From the NCBI GenBank assembly GCA_944472155.2, contig OX235272.1:17468354-17532353 (forward strand): DNA of 64,000 nucleotides. Direction: 5' to 3'. The position numbers and the translations under genes were made by a program. Under the pieces are notes generated by a model. The model saw only the letters and a list, made by a program, of their open reading frames with translations, was not told the origin of the DNA and ran no database searches. Positions 25,746 through 39,174 of this stretch are shown piece after piece (the first letter of the stretch is position 1; every line of letters starts with the position of its first letter). This DNA is from Trichobilharzia szidati. Lineage: Eukaryota > Platyhelminthes > Trematoda > Strigeidida > Schistosomatidae.

Positions 25746-26880
25746 TATAACCCTACCTAACAATATAGATTTCCAAAAAAGTACCCAGTAAATAAACAGA
25801 ATACTGTGTCTATCCTCCCCAAGTCCAAAAGGGTAGACATTATTTGATTTGGAATGACAGTTCATAGTGTTTCCTGTGTCTGAAGGGCTCTTAAAAGACA
25901 ACCCTTGAAAGATCTTGACTTTGGCTATGATACTTTAACCCCGCAGAATTATTGTAAGCTCGAGTAGTATAAAACCTCCAAAGAATACGAAAAAGTGAAA
26001 AACGCTTCTTGAGTTAATCGAATCAGTTAAAGTGAAACAAAACAGCGACTATCAAAGCTATAGATGAAGTTACTGGGCAAATGCCCATTTTCGATAACAT
26101 CACACTGATACCACTAGGGTGAGTGGTTCAACGTCATTGATAGCATTCGCCATCCACCTGTTAAACCTACAAAACGTAATCTGTATTATTTAGGAAGATT
26201 ATCAGGTTACCGAAGAAGCTTGTATTAGTGCATATTCCAACTATGATGATACTAGGATGCCTAGTAGTCAAAATGACAAACGGAAGGTGGGTAAATGGTG
26301 AAGTGTAGGAAGCTTCATGCAAAAAAACTTAGACTCAAACGATATTCCTGCTAAGAAAAGGAAATACAGTCCAAATTGCTGCTTTAAGAACAAACTTCAC
26401 AAACCGTTAAATTCTTTTGAGGTCAATTTTTAACCTGTTACTGATGCGATTAAACAAACATAAAGTATTTTTCGCTTTCATATCATTAGGCTAGGAATTT
26501 CAAAATTCAGGTCTTCGCTAGTCCTTCACCCTTGATTTTTGGTACTTAAAATAATAGCAGGTAGACTACAGTACAGTTGTCGCTACTGCGCGAACTTTGA
26601 AAGGGGAGTGAATTTTACACCCTCTTGTTTAGTTTTGGCTTTTGTTGTGTTATATGCTTCAAACGTTTACAGATTAACTTTAAATCAGTTTATTATGATC
26701 AAAGTTAGTTTACTTTTCAGATCTGAGTCTATTTAAACCATAGGAAGTTGTGACTTATAACATAATAGTTACATATATACATATATATTTTTGCACTCAT
26801 TCGTTTTTATCGCTGATTTTTTAAGGTCTGTATACATTTAAAGTTATATTTAAATTTCTTCGCCAGTTCGCTCTAGACAG
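25746..26880. other. Nothing assigned
   Basis: AT-rich, short frames only, without recognised motifs. The last 100 nt probably is the CR1-like 5' UTR. Confidence 0.4.
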
Positions 26881-29347
26881 TGTGCCCGTCAAAAAAACCG
26901 CTGCGGAAGGGTTATGTGCCAATTCCCAGTGGATGAGGGAATGCAGTGTGATAACTGCAAGAGATGGTTTCATAGTATGTGCACAAACCTAACTCCTGCA
27001 GCATACAAACGCTGCTGCAAACCTCTGGCAAACTGGTTGTGCAATGACTGTTGCAGTACTACCAAATTCCGTATTACAGAAGCCATTGCCACTCTCAGTG
27101 GGGCTTTAAAGCTCATGGACTGCAAGCATCCTCCACTACATGAGAACACCAACTATTGCTCAGACAAAGATGACGTGACTAGCATCATCGACAAAACAGC
27201 ACATGTCCCCGATGCGTCTCTGTCAATAAGTGAGTGCCCATCAGCACAGAAGGGCACTCACCACATCCCAGACACCCAGGCTGCCCCCACAATACTGGAT
27301 AAGGCCTCCAGTAACAGTAATGGAAAGACTGCCACAAAGAAGAGGTGTACCAAGAGTCGAAAACCTGCAGCTCAAGTCACCCAGGGACTAGTGGATCAAG
27401 GCTCACCCACACCAGTGAGTAGCAGGCAGGTAAATCCTGCTACGATTAGCGAGGAGAACGCCAATGAATGGCGCAAAAAGCGAGATAAGGACAATACATT
27501 GGCCACACTGACCACGAAGGACAGAAAGACATTTGCGCCGCAGAGCAAGAAAGCCACGGCAGGCAAACCTGATCTCTCTGACAGGCCACTCATTCTCCAC
27601 AAAGTGGAAGAGTCACTGACCCCCGATCCCAAGACTAGATTTGAGCACGACCTTAATTTGGTTAGGCCCCTTTTAGATAAGCTACTGCCACGAACAGTAT
27701 CAGGCATTACTATACATAGCATATATAGAATAGACCAGAAGCCTGACCCTACAGTAAGTCAGCATGTACGTCTCCTCAAAGTCGTACTAAACTCTAAAGA
27801 AGAGAGGAATGCTATTCTAAGCAACTCTCATATTCTTAAAGGATCAGGCATATATGTCCGCACCGACTTAAGTTTAGCAGATCGTGTCAAAAGACAGTCT
27901 GCGGCCCTAGAATTAAGCGAACGATGCTGAAACGGCGAAATGAACCTTAAGATTAAGGGTTTTCGGGTTGTCCAAGTTCGCAGTTTAATGATTCCGAAAC
28001 CTCTGTGGGTAGGCCGGGGAAGCACCAAACTGAATTAACAGTCTGCCACACAAACGCCCGCAGCCTGTTAAATAAACGGACTGAGCTGGTTAACATGATA
28101 GACTCCGGAAATCCGGATGTAATTATTATTACAGAGACATGGATCACACCGGATGTCACTGACAACGAAGTTAATCTGCCGAACTTCGAAGTGCATAGGG
28201 TGAACCTACTAAACCGCAAAGGAGGTGGCGTGGTCATCTACCTCAAGAAATGCTTAACCGTGCGTAGTATCGGACCATTCGCTCACGAAAGTGAGTCGTG
28301 CGAACTTCTACGTTGCAGACTTAAATGCATAGGCCAAGATATTGACCTCATTGCTATGTACTGCAGTCCTGACTGCAGTGCAGATGACTTCCTGATAGAG
28401 AGCCTAGGCTCCTGGACCGCGAAATGTCGAAGTCTCGCAGTTGGCGACTTCAATGCCCCAACAGTTGACTGGAAGAGCCTAACAACTCCATCTAAAGTCA
28501 ACTTTGATTATAAACTGCTGGAATCTAGTAAATCGTTAGCTCTAGTCCAACATATCATTAGGCCCACGCTCTATGACTCACAGCACTCCCCTTCAACTCT
28601 AGACCCAGTGTTCTCCCATGGTGAAGATGTGTATCTCATACAACATCTTCCTCCTTTAGGAAGAAGTTACCACTTTGAAGTTCACAGCAACGGCAGCAAG
28701 GGCCAAAACCCCAACTCGACCAAACGTTTGGAAAGCTGACATAAATGCAATCGTCTCAGCAGCCAACTCAGTGAGCTGGTACATCAACCCAGAGTCTCAA
28801 GTAGAAGTCGCATGCAACCGATTTAAACAACTTTATGCCCAAGTAACTGAACCTTTCATCTCTTGGTCTGTCCCAAAGGGTCGTAAACACTGCCCTCCTT
28901 GGATAAACCGAGAGATTCGTAAGTCAATCAAACGTGAACACAAATTTTGGAGCCTGTTTGCCACACTTGAAACTCTAGTGACCAGGAAATTGTACAACAC
29001 TCCCAGGAACAACGTCGTTGCAGAAATCCACCAATCAATGATTACGTTCGAAGCACATCTGGCTCAAAATGCAACGACAAAACCCGAGAAAATTTTCTCG
29101 TACATGAACTTCAAGGATAAAACATCCAATTGTGTCCCAAACCCGACTATTGACAATGATACAATTGAGGAAGATCAAGAAAAGGCTGAAGCAATGGCAG
29201 ACTACTTCTCCCAGGTCTTCACTCAGGAGTCGTCACTGCCTATAGGATCAGCTCCGGCTGCATCAGAGGAACGCGGGATAGATTCCGCTGACGTCGACCA
29301 AGATATACGTAATGAAACTAGATGCAGGGAAATCAATGGGTCCTGAT
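26881..29347 (+). mobile_element. CR1-like LINE (family C), 5' half: ORF1 and endonuclease part of ORF2
   Basis: ORF1 (26914-27930, 338 codons) starts with a PHD-like zinc finger: CQFPVDEGMQCDNCKRWFH, then MCTNL and WLCNDCC (residues 2-49), as in CR1 ORF1 proteins; the rest is low-complexity and then RLLKVVLNSKEERNAILSNS (an RNA-binding-like fold). ORF2 starts near 28005 with an APE-type endonuclease: CHTNARSLLNKRTEL, IITETW, GGGVVIYL, VGDFNAP. The final SDH motif is SYH (LGRSYH, about 28660), and a frame shift follows at about 28680. ORF2 is broken at 29347, in the RT sequence KSMGPD, by the insertion of another LINE. Confidence 0.83.
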
Positions 29348-31718
29348 AATAAATAAATAAATAAATTTATTCTCATAGTACAGTACAGGAGGGACGCCAG
29401 TTTACAGGCATCATCAAATTGTTACAGAAATAGAACCATATAATTCAATCACAATTTACAGGTAGTAGCAAGATATGCCTTACATGTTCGCTGGAGATTA
29501 TACATACGCTTGATAAATGTTAATCCCAGTAGTATAAAACAGCCTTTTCACTTATATACGATCATTTCTGTGCACAGTTGGAAAAACCTGCTAGATTGTC
29601 AGTGAGTGCAACATATCAGGAAATACAGAAGTATTGTCTTCGCATTAACAAAAAACCAGGTCTTTGGTGGATGGATTATAAGTGCCTGGGAGAAAGATAA
29701 AGCTTGAAGTCAATTTTCATGCATAACTTCGTTGTGTGCAGAATCCTTGAATTATAGTTCATTGATGTGTTATTTTAAAATCAGTGATATGTTTATCTCA
29801 TTTGATCTGCAATGTCATTGTTGGGAGTAAATAAATAAGCTTCAGACGCATTAATTAATGGATTTCTACTGCTCGTCGGTATTTCCTTCGCGTGAGGAAG
29901 GTTTATGAATTTCAGCTGTTCCGACTGGAGTTGAGAATATTAACTGCTCGGCAACATTATGGATATAAGTTCATCACATTATCTTTTTCATGTTGTCGGT
30001 TTATGTCCATTTTATTCCACTTATTGTGTTGGGTAGTAGTTTTACAAACGAGATTTCTTGTCCGTTTGAGGATACATATCTTGACCGTTAATGTTTTATC
30101 TAGAATTATAAATATAGGCAAAAAACGACAGGTGTGGTATTTAAGCTTATACATTAAATGGACCTATAATTTCGGAGGCTCTCAGATAGGAACTAGAACT
30201 ACTATCGTTTGCAAACTCTTGTAGTTTGTCATTAAGCACCTTTTTGAAGGAGGCCAATGTACTTGCTTGACGCATTCCCATTGGTAGTTTATTCCATATC
30301 TGTGCATACCCAATCAAGTAAAACTTTTCCCTGGTGGCTGTTTTACATTGCTCGATAGCTACTGTACCCTTAGTGTGTCTTAGTTTGTAGCCATTGTCAT
30401 CTGAAAGTCGAGTGCCATTAGTAGAGGTAAAAACTAAGTGGTTTAGAAGCTTATAGTAAAGTGTCAATTTTAGTCTCAGGCGTCTTAGCCATAGTGTTTC
30501 TAGTCCTAGGGTATCACATCTAGTGGAGTAGTTCGCACCATTTTCGGTTCCGAGTAATTTTAACGTGAAGTACCTCTGCACTTCCTTGACTTTCAATTTG
30601 TCCTCTATGCGTATGTTACTATACATGAATGAACAGTAATCAAATAAAGGACGCACACCAACCTTGTACAACAGAATTCTAGACTCATTTCTGCAGAAGT
30701 TCCTGAGTAGAAAGCCGATAAGTCTGCGTGACTTTGACACTTGTTTGGGGATATGTTCAGAAAATGATAAGTTATGTGAATGTTTCAACCCTAGGTCCAG
30801 TACAGATTCCAGTCGTAGAAGTGCATGGCCTTGAATTGTCAGGTCAAGTTCTAAATTGTTGCAACCTATGCAGAGCCAGCCACATTTTTCGACATTAAAA
30901 TGGAGTTGCTAGGTGTCACACCATCTATCCATTTTTTCTAATTCTTGCTGTATAGCGTTTACTGTTATTCCAAGATCTGTGTTCTTGCATTTATACGCCA
31001 CTTTTAAGTCATAGTATTGGTTTACCTACACTAAAGCATTCACAGATACTGTTTATATATATTATGAATAAGAGTGGGCCTAATACACTTCCCTGGATCA
31101 CACCACTACTTACTGGTTTAGGCCTTGAGATTATCGAGCCAACTTTCGTTGTCTGACTTCGGCCACAGAGAAATGATTTTATCCAGCTCAGGAGAGGGTC
31201 ACATATCCCTAGTGAGCATAACCTGCTGACTAGCAGATTATGGGGAACTCTGTCGAAGGCTTTTGTTGTATCGAAATACAGCACAATTAATAGTTCTCTG
31301 TTTTCCCTACTTCGTGTAACTTCGTTGAAAAAGTCTATGTGACAGGTCACACATGATCACTTTTTGAGGAATCCGTGTTGTGATGGATTGATAAGTTCAT
31401 GTTCTAGTAAGTTGTCTGACACTTGGTCTTTAACCACTTTCTCCATTATTCGGGATATTACCGGTGTTATATTGATAGGTCTATAGTTGCATACACTGGT
31501 TTTGGCCCCTGCTTTGTGCTTAGGTAATATGTATGTGGTTTTCCACACTTCAGGATAAGTTCCAGTTTCCAACGAGAGAGTAAATATTCTAAGTAACAAG
31601 ACTACCATTTCCGTGCTACCATTTTTGTATATGACAGATGGTATGTCGTCTGTTCCAGTACTACCATTAGACTTCAATGTCTTAATCGCTGAGTCTATAT
31701 TTTGTATATTAAAGTCTT
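29348..31718 (-). mobile_element. CR1-like LINE (family D) nested in family C, 5'-truncated
   Basis: On the minus strand it encodes the RT domain: INITPVISRIMEKVVKDQV, SCVTCHIDFFNEV, VLYFDTTKAFDRVPHNLL, VIQGSVLGPLLFIIYINSI; the FADD box is lost in a frame shift at about 31010. The C-terminal part (30147-30788) has CRNESRILLYKVGVRPLFDY and SRCDTLGLETLWLRRLRLKL. The 3' end is marked by (AAAT)n at 29348-29370. No target duplication could be defined; two codons of the host seem lost. Confidence 0.8.
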
Positions 31719-33110
31719 CACCCAAGGCTTCTCAAGGAGCTATCAGCCCACATAGCCGGCCCTTTGACTACGATCTTCAAGCTTTCTCTCCTAAATGGAG
31801 TGTTACCGCGTGACTGGAAAGGCGCCATAGTAACCCCCATCCACAAAGGAGGATCAAAACAAAGCCCTTCAAATTACAGGCCTATCAGTCTCACCAACAC
31901 TTTAATTAAGACACTGGAAAGAATCATCAAAAAAAAGCATAATGGCATATCTAGAAAATAGAAGCTTATTATCAAGAGCACAGCATGGCTTCCGACGAAG
32001 CCTCTCGCACCAGTGAAATCTTCTCAGTGCAAGAGAAAGCTAGGTTAAATAAAGGGACAACAGAAGACGCATGGACGTCGTCTTCATAGATTTCATCAAA
32101 GCCTTTGATAAAGTTCCTCACAAAAGACTACTCATGAAGTTGGAAAGTCTTGGTATCAAAGGCAGCTTACTAAACTGGCTCAGGGAATTCCTCATAGATA
32201 GGAGGCAGAGGGCTACGATCAACTCGAAACTCCGTTTCGGGACAGCAGTGAGTAGCGAAGTTCACAAGGCACGGTACTCGGAGCTCTTCGTGATATGCTT
32301 ACGTTACAAGAGTACCTCAGCAAATTGTCAGAGTGGTCCAGAGAATGGATGCTCCGATCAATGTAGCGAAATGTGCAGGCATGCGCGTTGGACACGCGAG
32401 CATCAGCACCTAGAAACTAGAGGGAATAACACTCCCATCGGTTCAGACTCATTTGGATTGAGGCGTCATATTAAGTCACGATTTAAAACTGCAGCACACT
32501 GTCACGCGGTGGCTGCACGTATTTTCAGATCCTCATGGGCAGTTCGCGGAGCCTTCACTAGAATCACCAGAGATACGTTTACCTCCTTTTATACACCTCT
32601 GGTGAGGTCAAGACTGGAAAACTGTGTACAGGCAGCTAGTTCTTATCTTAAAGGGGACTCACATGTTCTAGAAAAGATCCAAATGAAGGCAACACCTATG
32701 ATTCTCGGCATGACTAATTTATCATACGAGGAAAGGCTAGACAGCTGAAATCTCTTCTCCCTGTCAAACCGTAGGCAGAGAGGAGATTTAATCACAATGT
32801 TCAAAATTTTAAATAATGACTACGGACCTGACCTATTTTCTCTTTTCCTTCTCACCAGGTCGGAACATCTTAGAGGACATAGCAGGAGAGTTCAACAGCC
32901 AAGAAGAAATCGTATTCAGTACTGGTTCCCAAACCTAGTCATAAACTCTTGGGACCGACTCCCAGAAGAAGTAGCGTCTGCCCCCGTCTGTTTCACTTAA
33001 GAAGGGTTCGGACAAGCACAGAAATTTACTAGAAAAGGGCTAACATATGTTCCGAGCCTTCTATCCTCAACCAAATATCTGAATCTGAAATCTGAATCTT
33101 TACTTTATCA
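31719..33110 (+). mobile_element. CR1-like LINE (family C), 3' half
   Basis: Resumes with HPRLLKELSAHIAGPLT, DWKGAIVTPIHKGG, NYRPISLTNTLIKTLERII, then a frame shift, VFIDFIKAFDKVPHKRLL, LREFLIDRRQRATI. The segment with the PQGSVLGP and FADD boxes is deleted, so it cannot reverse transcribe. The C-terminus has YTPLVRSRLENCVQAASSYL and INSWDRLPEEV. Confidence 0.8.
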
Positions 33111-33129
33111 ATTATTATTCCGGCTGTTT

Positions 33130-34770
33130 CTGGGTGGAAAACACGGCTACAACAAAAAATCTCCACTTTGTTCTATCTGATGCTGTCGTCTTCACTCGGG
33201 TTCACGATTGGCCATAGTCTTTCATCTCCTACTCGCACGATCACATCAATGCCACCCTCGCACTGACGACCCACTTGCCGCTCTCCCTTGGGATTCCACT
33301 CGAGCGATTACCTGGCGCGCAATGCCATTCGGCGGCCTCTTTAGCGTATGCCCGATCAACCACTATTTTTTCCTGCATATTTGTTGTGCTATCTTCTCTT
33401 GATTCGTTTACTGCTAGAGTTTCTTGTTTCAAATTCCTTCTCGCCCGCTGGCTATTTCATCTTCAGCATGGAGCCAGTGAAGGTAGCTGTTGATAAAAAG
33501 TCTGTTACATGTTGGAAACCCTTTTCGTGGCACGCAGTGCGAATTTCTGACTATTATTGAACAAATGACCGCAAAATCCAGATCTTCTAGAGTCTTTTAG
33601 TCGGTTGAACTTAATCCTCTATTCTCACGCAAAATGCAGTCCACCGTAATCAAGAATATTATTGGCTATAATAGGTTGTCTTGTCCTACTCCTGTTCCCA
33701 CTACAAACGCACCACTGAGTCTCCCGTTGTGGATTACTCCACATTTGGCATTACCATATAGTTGCTTAATCAAGTTGACAAAGATTTAGCCACTGTATGC
33801 CATAAGGTTGAGATTGTTCCTAAATTACTTCACGGTCAACGCTGTCTGTCGAAGGCCTTTTTGAAGTCGATCAGGTTGAGGTAGAGATTTGGCTGCTACT
33901 CTCTGCTTTGTTCGATGATGATGAATGGGGTCGCGATTTGATCAGAACATGATTTGCCTTTCCTGAATTCAGCTTGTTCCGGTTGGTGGAGTTCTGCATC
34001 CAGTGCATCCTTAACTCTCTCCAGGACGATGCGACTAAGTATTTTACTTAGCGTGGACATGAGTATGATTCCAAAGGCACAAGTCTCTCTTCTTTGCAGG
34101 TTGACGCGGTATCCTTCCTGCTAAATCTTTTGCAATAATGGCTTGGACACAACTGACGCAGTCTTTGGGCTCGTTTTCACTGCTTCGAGGGAATTCCGTC
34201 TGGTACGGCTGCCTTTCCGACTAGATTTCAGTAGATTGATGGCATTAAAGGTTTCCTCTCCTTCTGATGTATTGGTGTTCACTGGAAGGCAGTTCTCTGC
34301 GTACTGGCGGTGGTGGTGAATTTGTGGACGAGTTGCAGTTGGTGGTAGATTCAAGAGTCCTTTAAAGTGGAAAGCCCAGTGTTTTATTTCTTTCTTCTCC
34401 TTGTAAATATGGTTTTTGGGCATTTTTTATTAGTTTCGTCATCTGGGTTGGTCTGTTTCCGGATAAAAACCTGGTTATTTAATATAATGTCCTGAGATCT
34501 CTTTTGCCTGCGGCTTGTTCTGCTTCAGCAGCAAATTTGTCGTTAAATTGTGTTTTGTCTTCCCTAGCAGCCTTCTTCATTTCGGTCTATATTCAATGCT
34601 GCGTGCATTGAACTGAGATCCTCCTTCTGTTGTCCATCTTTGCATCGAGTCATCTTCTCTTTCACCATCTTCCTCTCCTCTCTTTCATGAGCCTCCAGGT
34701 ATCCGTTGACAACCATTCCGCGTCTTGTCTCTTCCTTCTTCCTAGAACAGTTGCACACGTTCCCTTACAT
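33130..34770 (-). mobile_element. LINE family B, divergent minus copy
   Basis: Minus text includes the C-terminal part, an RT region (CCTGAATTCAGCTTGTTCCGG as in GFRRNKSC region), and at 34121-34423 the N-terminal RT entry (HWAFHFKGLLNLPPTATRP, EGEETFNAINLLKSSRK). Frames are broken throughout. Confidence 0.65.
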
Positions 34771-34779
34771 ATCATACTA

Positions 34780-35540
34780 CTACTAATAATAATATATTCT
34801 CATTTTTGTACATGGGGCACGCCAGTTTACAGGCATCATCAATGTGATATACGATTAGTAAGCATATTTGATAATAATAATTTAGTAAAATACATATTTT
34901 CCTAACTGTGTAGGACACACCAATTGTACAGGCATAGATAAGTATTATTTAGATTACATAAATTTGGTTTATGGTTAAATTACATGTTTGCTGTCGTTTT
35001 GTCTTTGGTTTGTGGGAACAATCTGATAACTAGTCATTCAATGGAGCATATCAAGATATGTAGAAATATTGTCTCCGCACTGACAAAAAACTGAAGTATG
35101 TTTTGGATGAATCACAAATACTTGGGAAAAAATAAAGCTTTAAGTCATTCCCCCTTATAACATGGTGTGTACGAAATCGAGTCTTACTCTTGATTTTTAT
35201 CCAAATTCGGTAACAATTTAAAATAAGTGATACATCTGTACAGTTTTGTCAGGATTTTCGTTGTAACATCACAAGTGAATTGTACTCAATGTAGGCCGAT
35301 AATAATGATAGTTTATATTTTCCTGTAAACGGGTGTTTACAAGAAATGCGAGTTATTTTTACAGGCACGATCAGTGATGTTATAAATGACAATCGTGAAG
35401 TTTTATAAATTATTACTTTTGCAATGGTATAAAGGTATATTCCAGAACTGTAATCCAGGTTGCGTCGTGGGTATTGCGTAATTCACGAGGGAATTGTAAG
35501 ATATGGGACCAATAATGTTTGCAGATCATTTATCATTGTG
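34780..35540 (-). mobile_element. CR1-like family D 3' UTRs, two tandem fragments
   Basis: Minus text GCCTGTAAACTGGCGTGCC (34815-34835) and GCCTGTACAATTGGTGTGTCC (about 34920-34940) matches the 3' ends at 29380 and 38205. No coding part is visible. Confidence 0.6.
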
Positions 35541-35659
35541 AGTGGTCAAATATCTACATTCTTTATTCTCATTTAAGAAGTCATACGGAAGCTAAAATGA
35601 TGAGAGAAAAAAGAAGAAAAAGGACAGCAACGTAAAAGAAAGCAAGTGGAGTCCCCAAG

Positions 35660-35710
35660 GAGTGATTAATAAATTTATATATATATTTATATATATTTTA
35701 TATATATGCA
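35660..35710. repeat. TATATTTA microsatellite
   Basis: Imperfect (TA)n/(ATTT)n at the 5' boundary of the next LINE. Confidence 0.7.
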
Positions 35711-37384
35711 GCTAACTACCTTAAGCCTACAAGTCCACTTCTCGGTTTACAATCTAAAATAGAACTCCCCTCATCTTCAACGCTGAAACAAATCACTACA
35801 GTTCATTTCACTTACTCTAATATTAACCAAGCCGTTATTACTCTTAAAAACTCTAGTAGTGCCGGTTTTGACGGTATACCATCGTATCTTTATAAACACG
35901 GTGGTTCTGACATTTCCGTTTTATTACTTAAGATTTTTACAATGTCCCTAGAAAGCCAAACCTATCCACATAAATGGAAAACGACATTTATAGTACCTAA
36001 ACACAAATCCGGATCAAAAACTGAAGTCAACAACTATAGGCCAATCAATATTACACCCATAGTATCTAGAATCATTGAACGAATAGTTAAAGATGATATC
36101 CTCAAACATATGCTCAGCTGCAATATTCTAAGTCCCAACCAACATGGATTCCTAAAATCCAGATCATGCATGACATGTCACGTTGACTTCTTTAACTACA
36201 TAACTAGCAGCCGCGACAAACAACAACTAGTACTTGTCATCTACTTCGACATATCCAAAGCCTTTGACCGCGTTGACCACTTGCTTCTAATAAATAAGCT
36301 AAACTCCTTAGGAATAAGTAACCCATTATTAGGATGGATTGAATCATTCCTTAACAATAGGTCCCAAGTAGTTAGACTGGGTTCTGTAAACTCTAAACCT
36401 AGTCCAGTCACTTCTGGAGTAGTTCAAGGTAGCGTCTTAGGCCCCCTCCTATTCACTCTATATGTCAACGACATATGCAGCTGTTTCTCACTTGGCAAAC
36501 CATTCATCTTTGCAGATGATCTTAAAGTAGCTTACACATTCCACTGTGATGACTTAGGGTACTTTCAGAAAGCTGTTCAGGAAGAACTAGATCGAGTAAC
36601 TGCATGGTCCTCCACATGGAACCTAAAATTCAACCTTAAAAAATGTGGTTGGATATGCTTCGGTGCACCCTCAATAAATATTAAACTGGAACTTGAATCC
36701 ATCGACTTGCCCAAACTCCAAAGTGTTGTTGACCTAGGACTCAGGTACTCTAGTGACTTGACATTTTCCGAGCAAGTGGCGACACAGACGCGTAAATCGA
36801 GGATGCTTCTAGGATGCATACTTAGGAATTTCCACAACTACGAAGCGAAGCTATTATTATATAAAACTTGTGTCAGACCACTACTTGAATATTGTCCATT
36901 TATTCTCAGCAGCACTCGCGTAAGTGACAAACTTAAAATAGAAAGTGTCCAACGATACTTCACGACTAAACTACTAAGATTTGACTGCGAAAAGGACTAC
37001 ACATCAAGGTGTATAACTCTAGGTATCGACCCACTCTGGATGAGACGACTGAGCATTAACCTAACATTCTTCTTTAAAATATTGCATAAAATATCATTCT
37101 CAGACAGCAAAGAGATACAGTTCTCACCGGAAGGTTCTTACAACCTTCGTAACCAAACGTGCAAAGTATCTAGGAAAAACTGTAAAACAGCACTCCGTGC
37201 AAACTTCTTCATAGTCATGTACTCTAAGATCTGGAACAGTTTACCCCTAGAAATAAGGACCTGTCACTCTATCATAACCTTCAAACGCTTGCTATATAAA
37301 CTGCTTCATCCCAATGACTATGCCAATCACACCGCACCACTTATTTCTAAAACGCATGAGCTATTAGAACACTATAACGCCTAG
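35706..37384 (+). CDS. CR1-like reverse transcriptase, open for about 559 codons
   Basis: The frame is open from about 35706 (no ATG; first ATG at 35942) to TAG at 37382-37384. RT motifs in order: SAGFDGIPSYLY; NYRPINITPIVSRIIERIV; SCMTCHVDFFNY; VIYFDISKAFDRVDHLLL (motif A with Asp); TSGVVQGSVLGPLLFTLYV (motif B); FADDLK (motif C, both Asp kept); then the thumb and a C-terminal block LLLYKTCVRPLLEYCP, IWNSLPLEIR. Endonuclease and ORF1 are missing, so the copy is 5'-truncated although its RT is intact. Its protein is 5'-truncated at a microsatellite. Whether it is expressed is unknown. Confidence 0.85.
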
Positions 37385-38270
37385 ACTCATTACTAAATAT
37401 TACGACACTAAATAAACTCTAAGACTTCGCAAAATTACATGAAAAACAACTAGATTATGGGTAGTGTTTACTATACAATGATATACATTTATAAACATTT
37501 ATATGTACATAAAATAATAATTTTCTTTTCATATTTACATACTTTATCTCCCTGCTGAGCGTAAACTTCTATATACCTCCTGGTTGAGGTCGAACAACCC
37601 AACATCCAAACTGAAATGACCATATATGTAAATTCAAACTCAAATTCCATGAACGATCCGATGCAACCACTTGAAAACGCTGGCCAACATTCTGTACAAA
37701 GAGTATTCTTGATCTGAAATAAAGAAACAACTGGTTTTCAAGCAGTTTTCAATGAATTACTCAACTTACATGTACAGTCTGCCATGCTGACGCAAATGGC
37801 GCAAATGGATAGTTCTTGTATTGATCCCATTTGATGCAGTAAATCAATCTAACATTACCTTATCTAATTTTCGTTTCAAAGATGAAATTTCTTTCCTATT
37901 ATAAAACTACGATAAGACTGCTGACAAAAATGGAATAAATACATTATTGAATCAAAATAATACATCAATAAACTTTATCTCACGGATGCTGTTCACAACA
38001 AAGTTTTATAGGAGAATTGACTTCAAGCTTTATTTTTCCCAGATATTTGTATCACACTCATCTGAAGTCTGGGTTTTTTGTTAATGCGAAGACAATATTT
38101 CTATATCTCTTTATGTGTTACACAGACAGACTATTTTGCAGACTGTTCTGACTGACTCTAATGTTAGATTGAACAAACAAACTGTAATTTATATAATAAC
38201 TTATCCATGCCTGTACAATTGGTATGTTCCTGCATAAACAGGAATAAATATATATTATTATATAATGTGT
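37385..38270 (+). mobile_element. 3' UTR of the family D LINE
   Basis: Non-coding, ends with CCTGTACAATTGGTATGTTCC and an AATATATATTATTATA tail near 38270, as in the minus copies at 29380 and 34920. Confidence 0.65.
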
Positions 38271-38289
38271 AGGAACTACGATTGTTTTG

Positions 38290-39165
38290 ATACACTAAGT
38301 AACTAGTGGGCAGCGAGGAAACAGGCATAAAATGGACGAGCACGAAAAACTTGGAGGATCTGGACTTCGCCGATGATACATGTCTGATTTCTCACAAACT
38401 GGAAGATATGCAAGCGAAAAGCAACAAGTTGGTAGAAGAAGCATCAAAGATAGGACTTCAGGTGAACATAGAGAAAACAGAGGTGATGAAGATTCCTGAG
38501 AAACACCACCAACAGCAACAACAGACAACGATCAGCCAGCATAAATGGAACGAACATGAAAGAAACAACCTCTTTTACCTACCTACCTGGGAAGCATCGT
38601 TTCAACTACAGGCGGAACTGACGAGGATATCAAAGCAGCGAGGATCGGAAAAGCAAGACAAGCTTTCACTACTCTCAAGTCTGTGTGGAGGTCAACAGCC
38701 CTACTCAGCATCAAAACGAAGATAAGATCCGGATTTTCAACTCCAATGTGAACTCAGTCAGTGCTACTCACTATACGGATGGATCAGAGACTTGCACTGC
38801 GTGTCATAAACAGCATCTCAAACAAACTACAGACCTTCATTAACAGTTGTATTCGCTCAATATTTAGCTCAAGATGAGATGGCCGGCCAGCAAAGATCAG
38901 CAACAGGGAGTGATCTCTGGCAATGAGCGAACCAAACCAGCAGGAACCGATTGTGAAAGAAATAGGCTGGCAGGAAGAAATGGAGATGGATTGGCTGGCC
39001 ATACTCTGGGGGTGACTTGGAGGAGGTGATGTGAAGAGTAGATGAAAACGCGTGGGCAGACTTGGAGCCAGATGAAGACTCTAGCAGAGAACCGAAGGCA
39101 GTGGAGACGCACGGCTGAAGCCCTATGTTCCTTTAGGAATTAAAGGAAACAATAATAATAAGTTG
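38290..39165 (+). mobile_element. LINE family B, 3' part
   Basis: EETGIKWTSTKNLEDLDFAD, DTCLISHKLEDMQAKSNKL (YADD-type box as FADDTC), NIEKTEVMKIPE, then broken frames to CGQTWSQ-like and RTAEALCS, ending AACAATAATAATAAG. Confidence 0.75.
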
Positions 39166-39174
39166 TGATTACAT

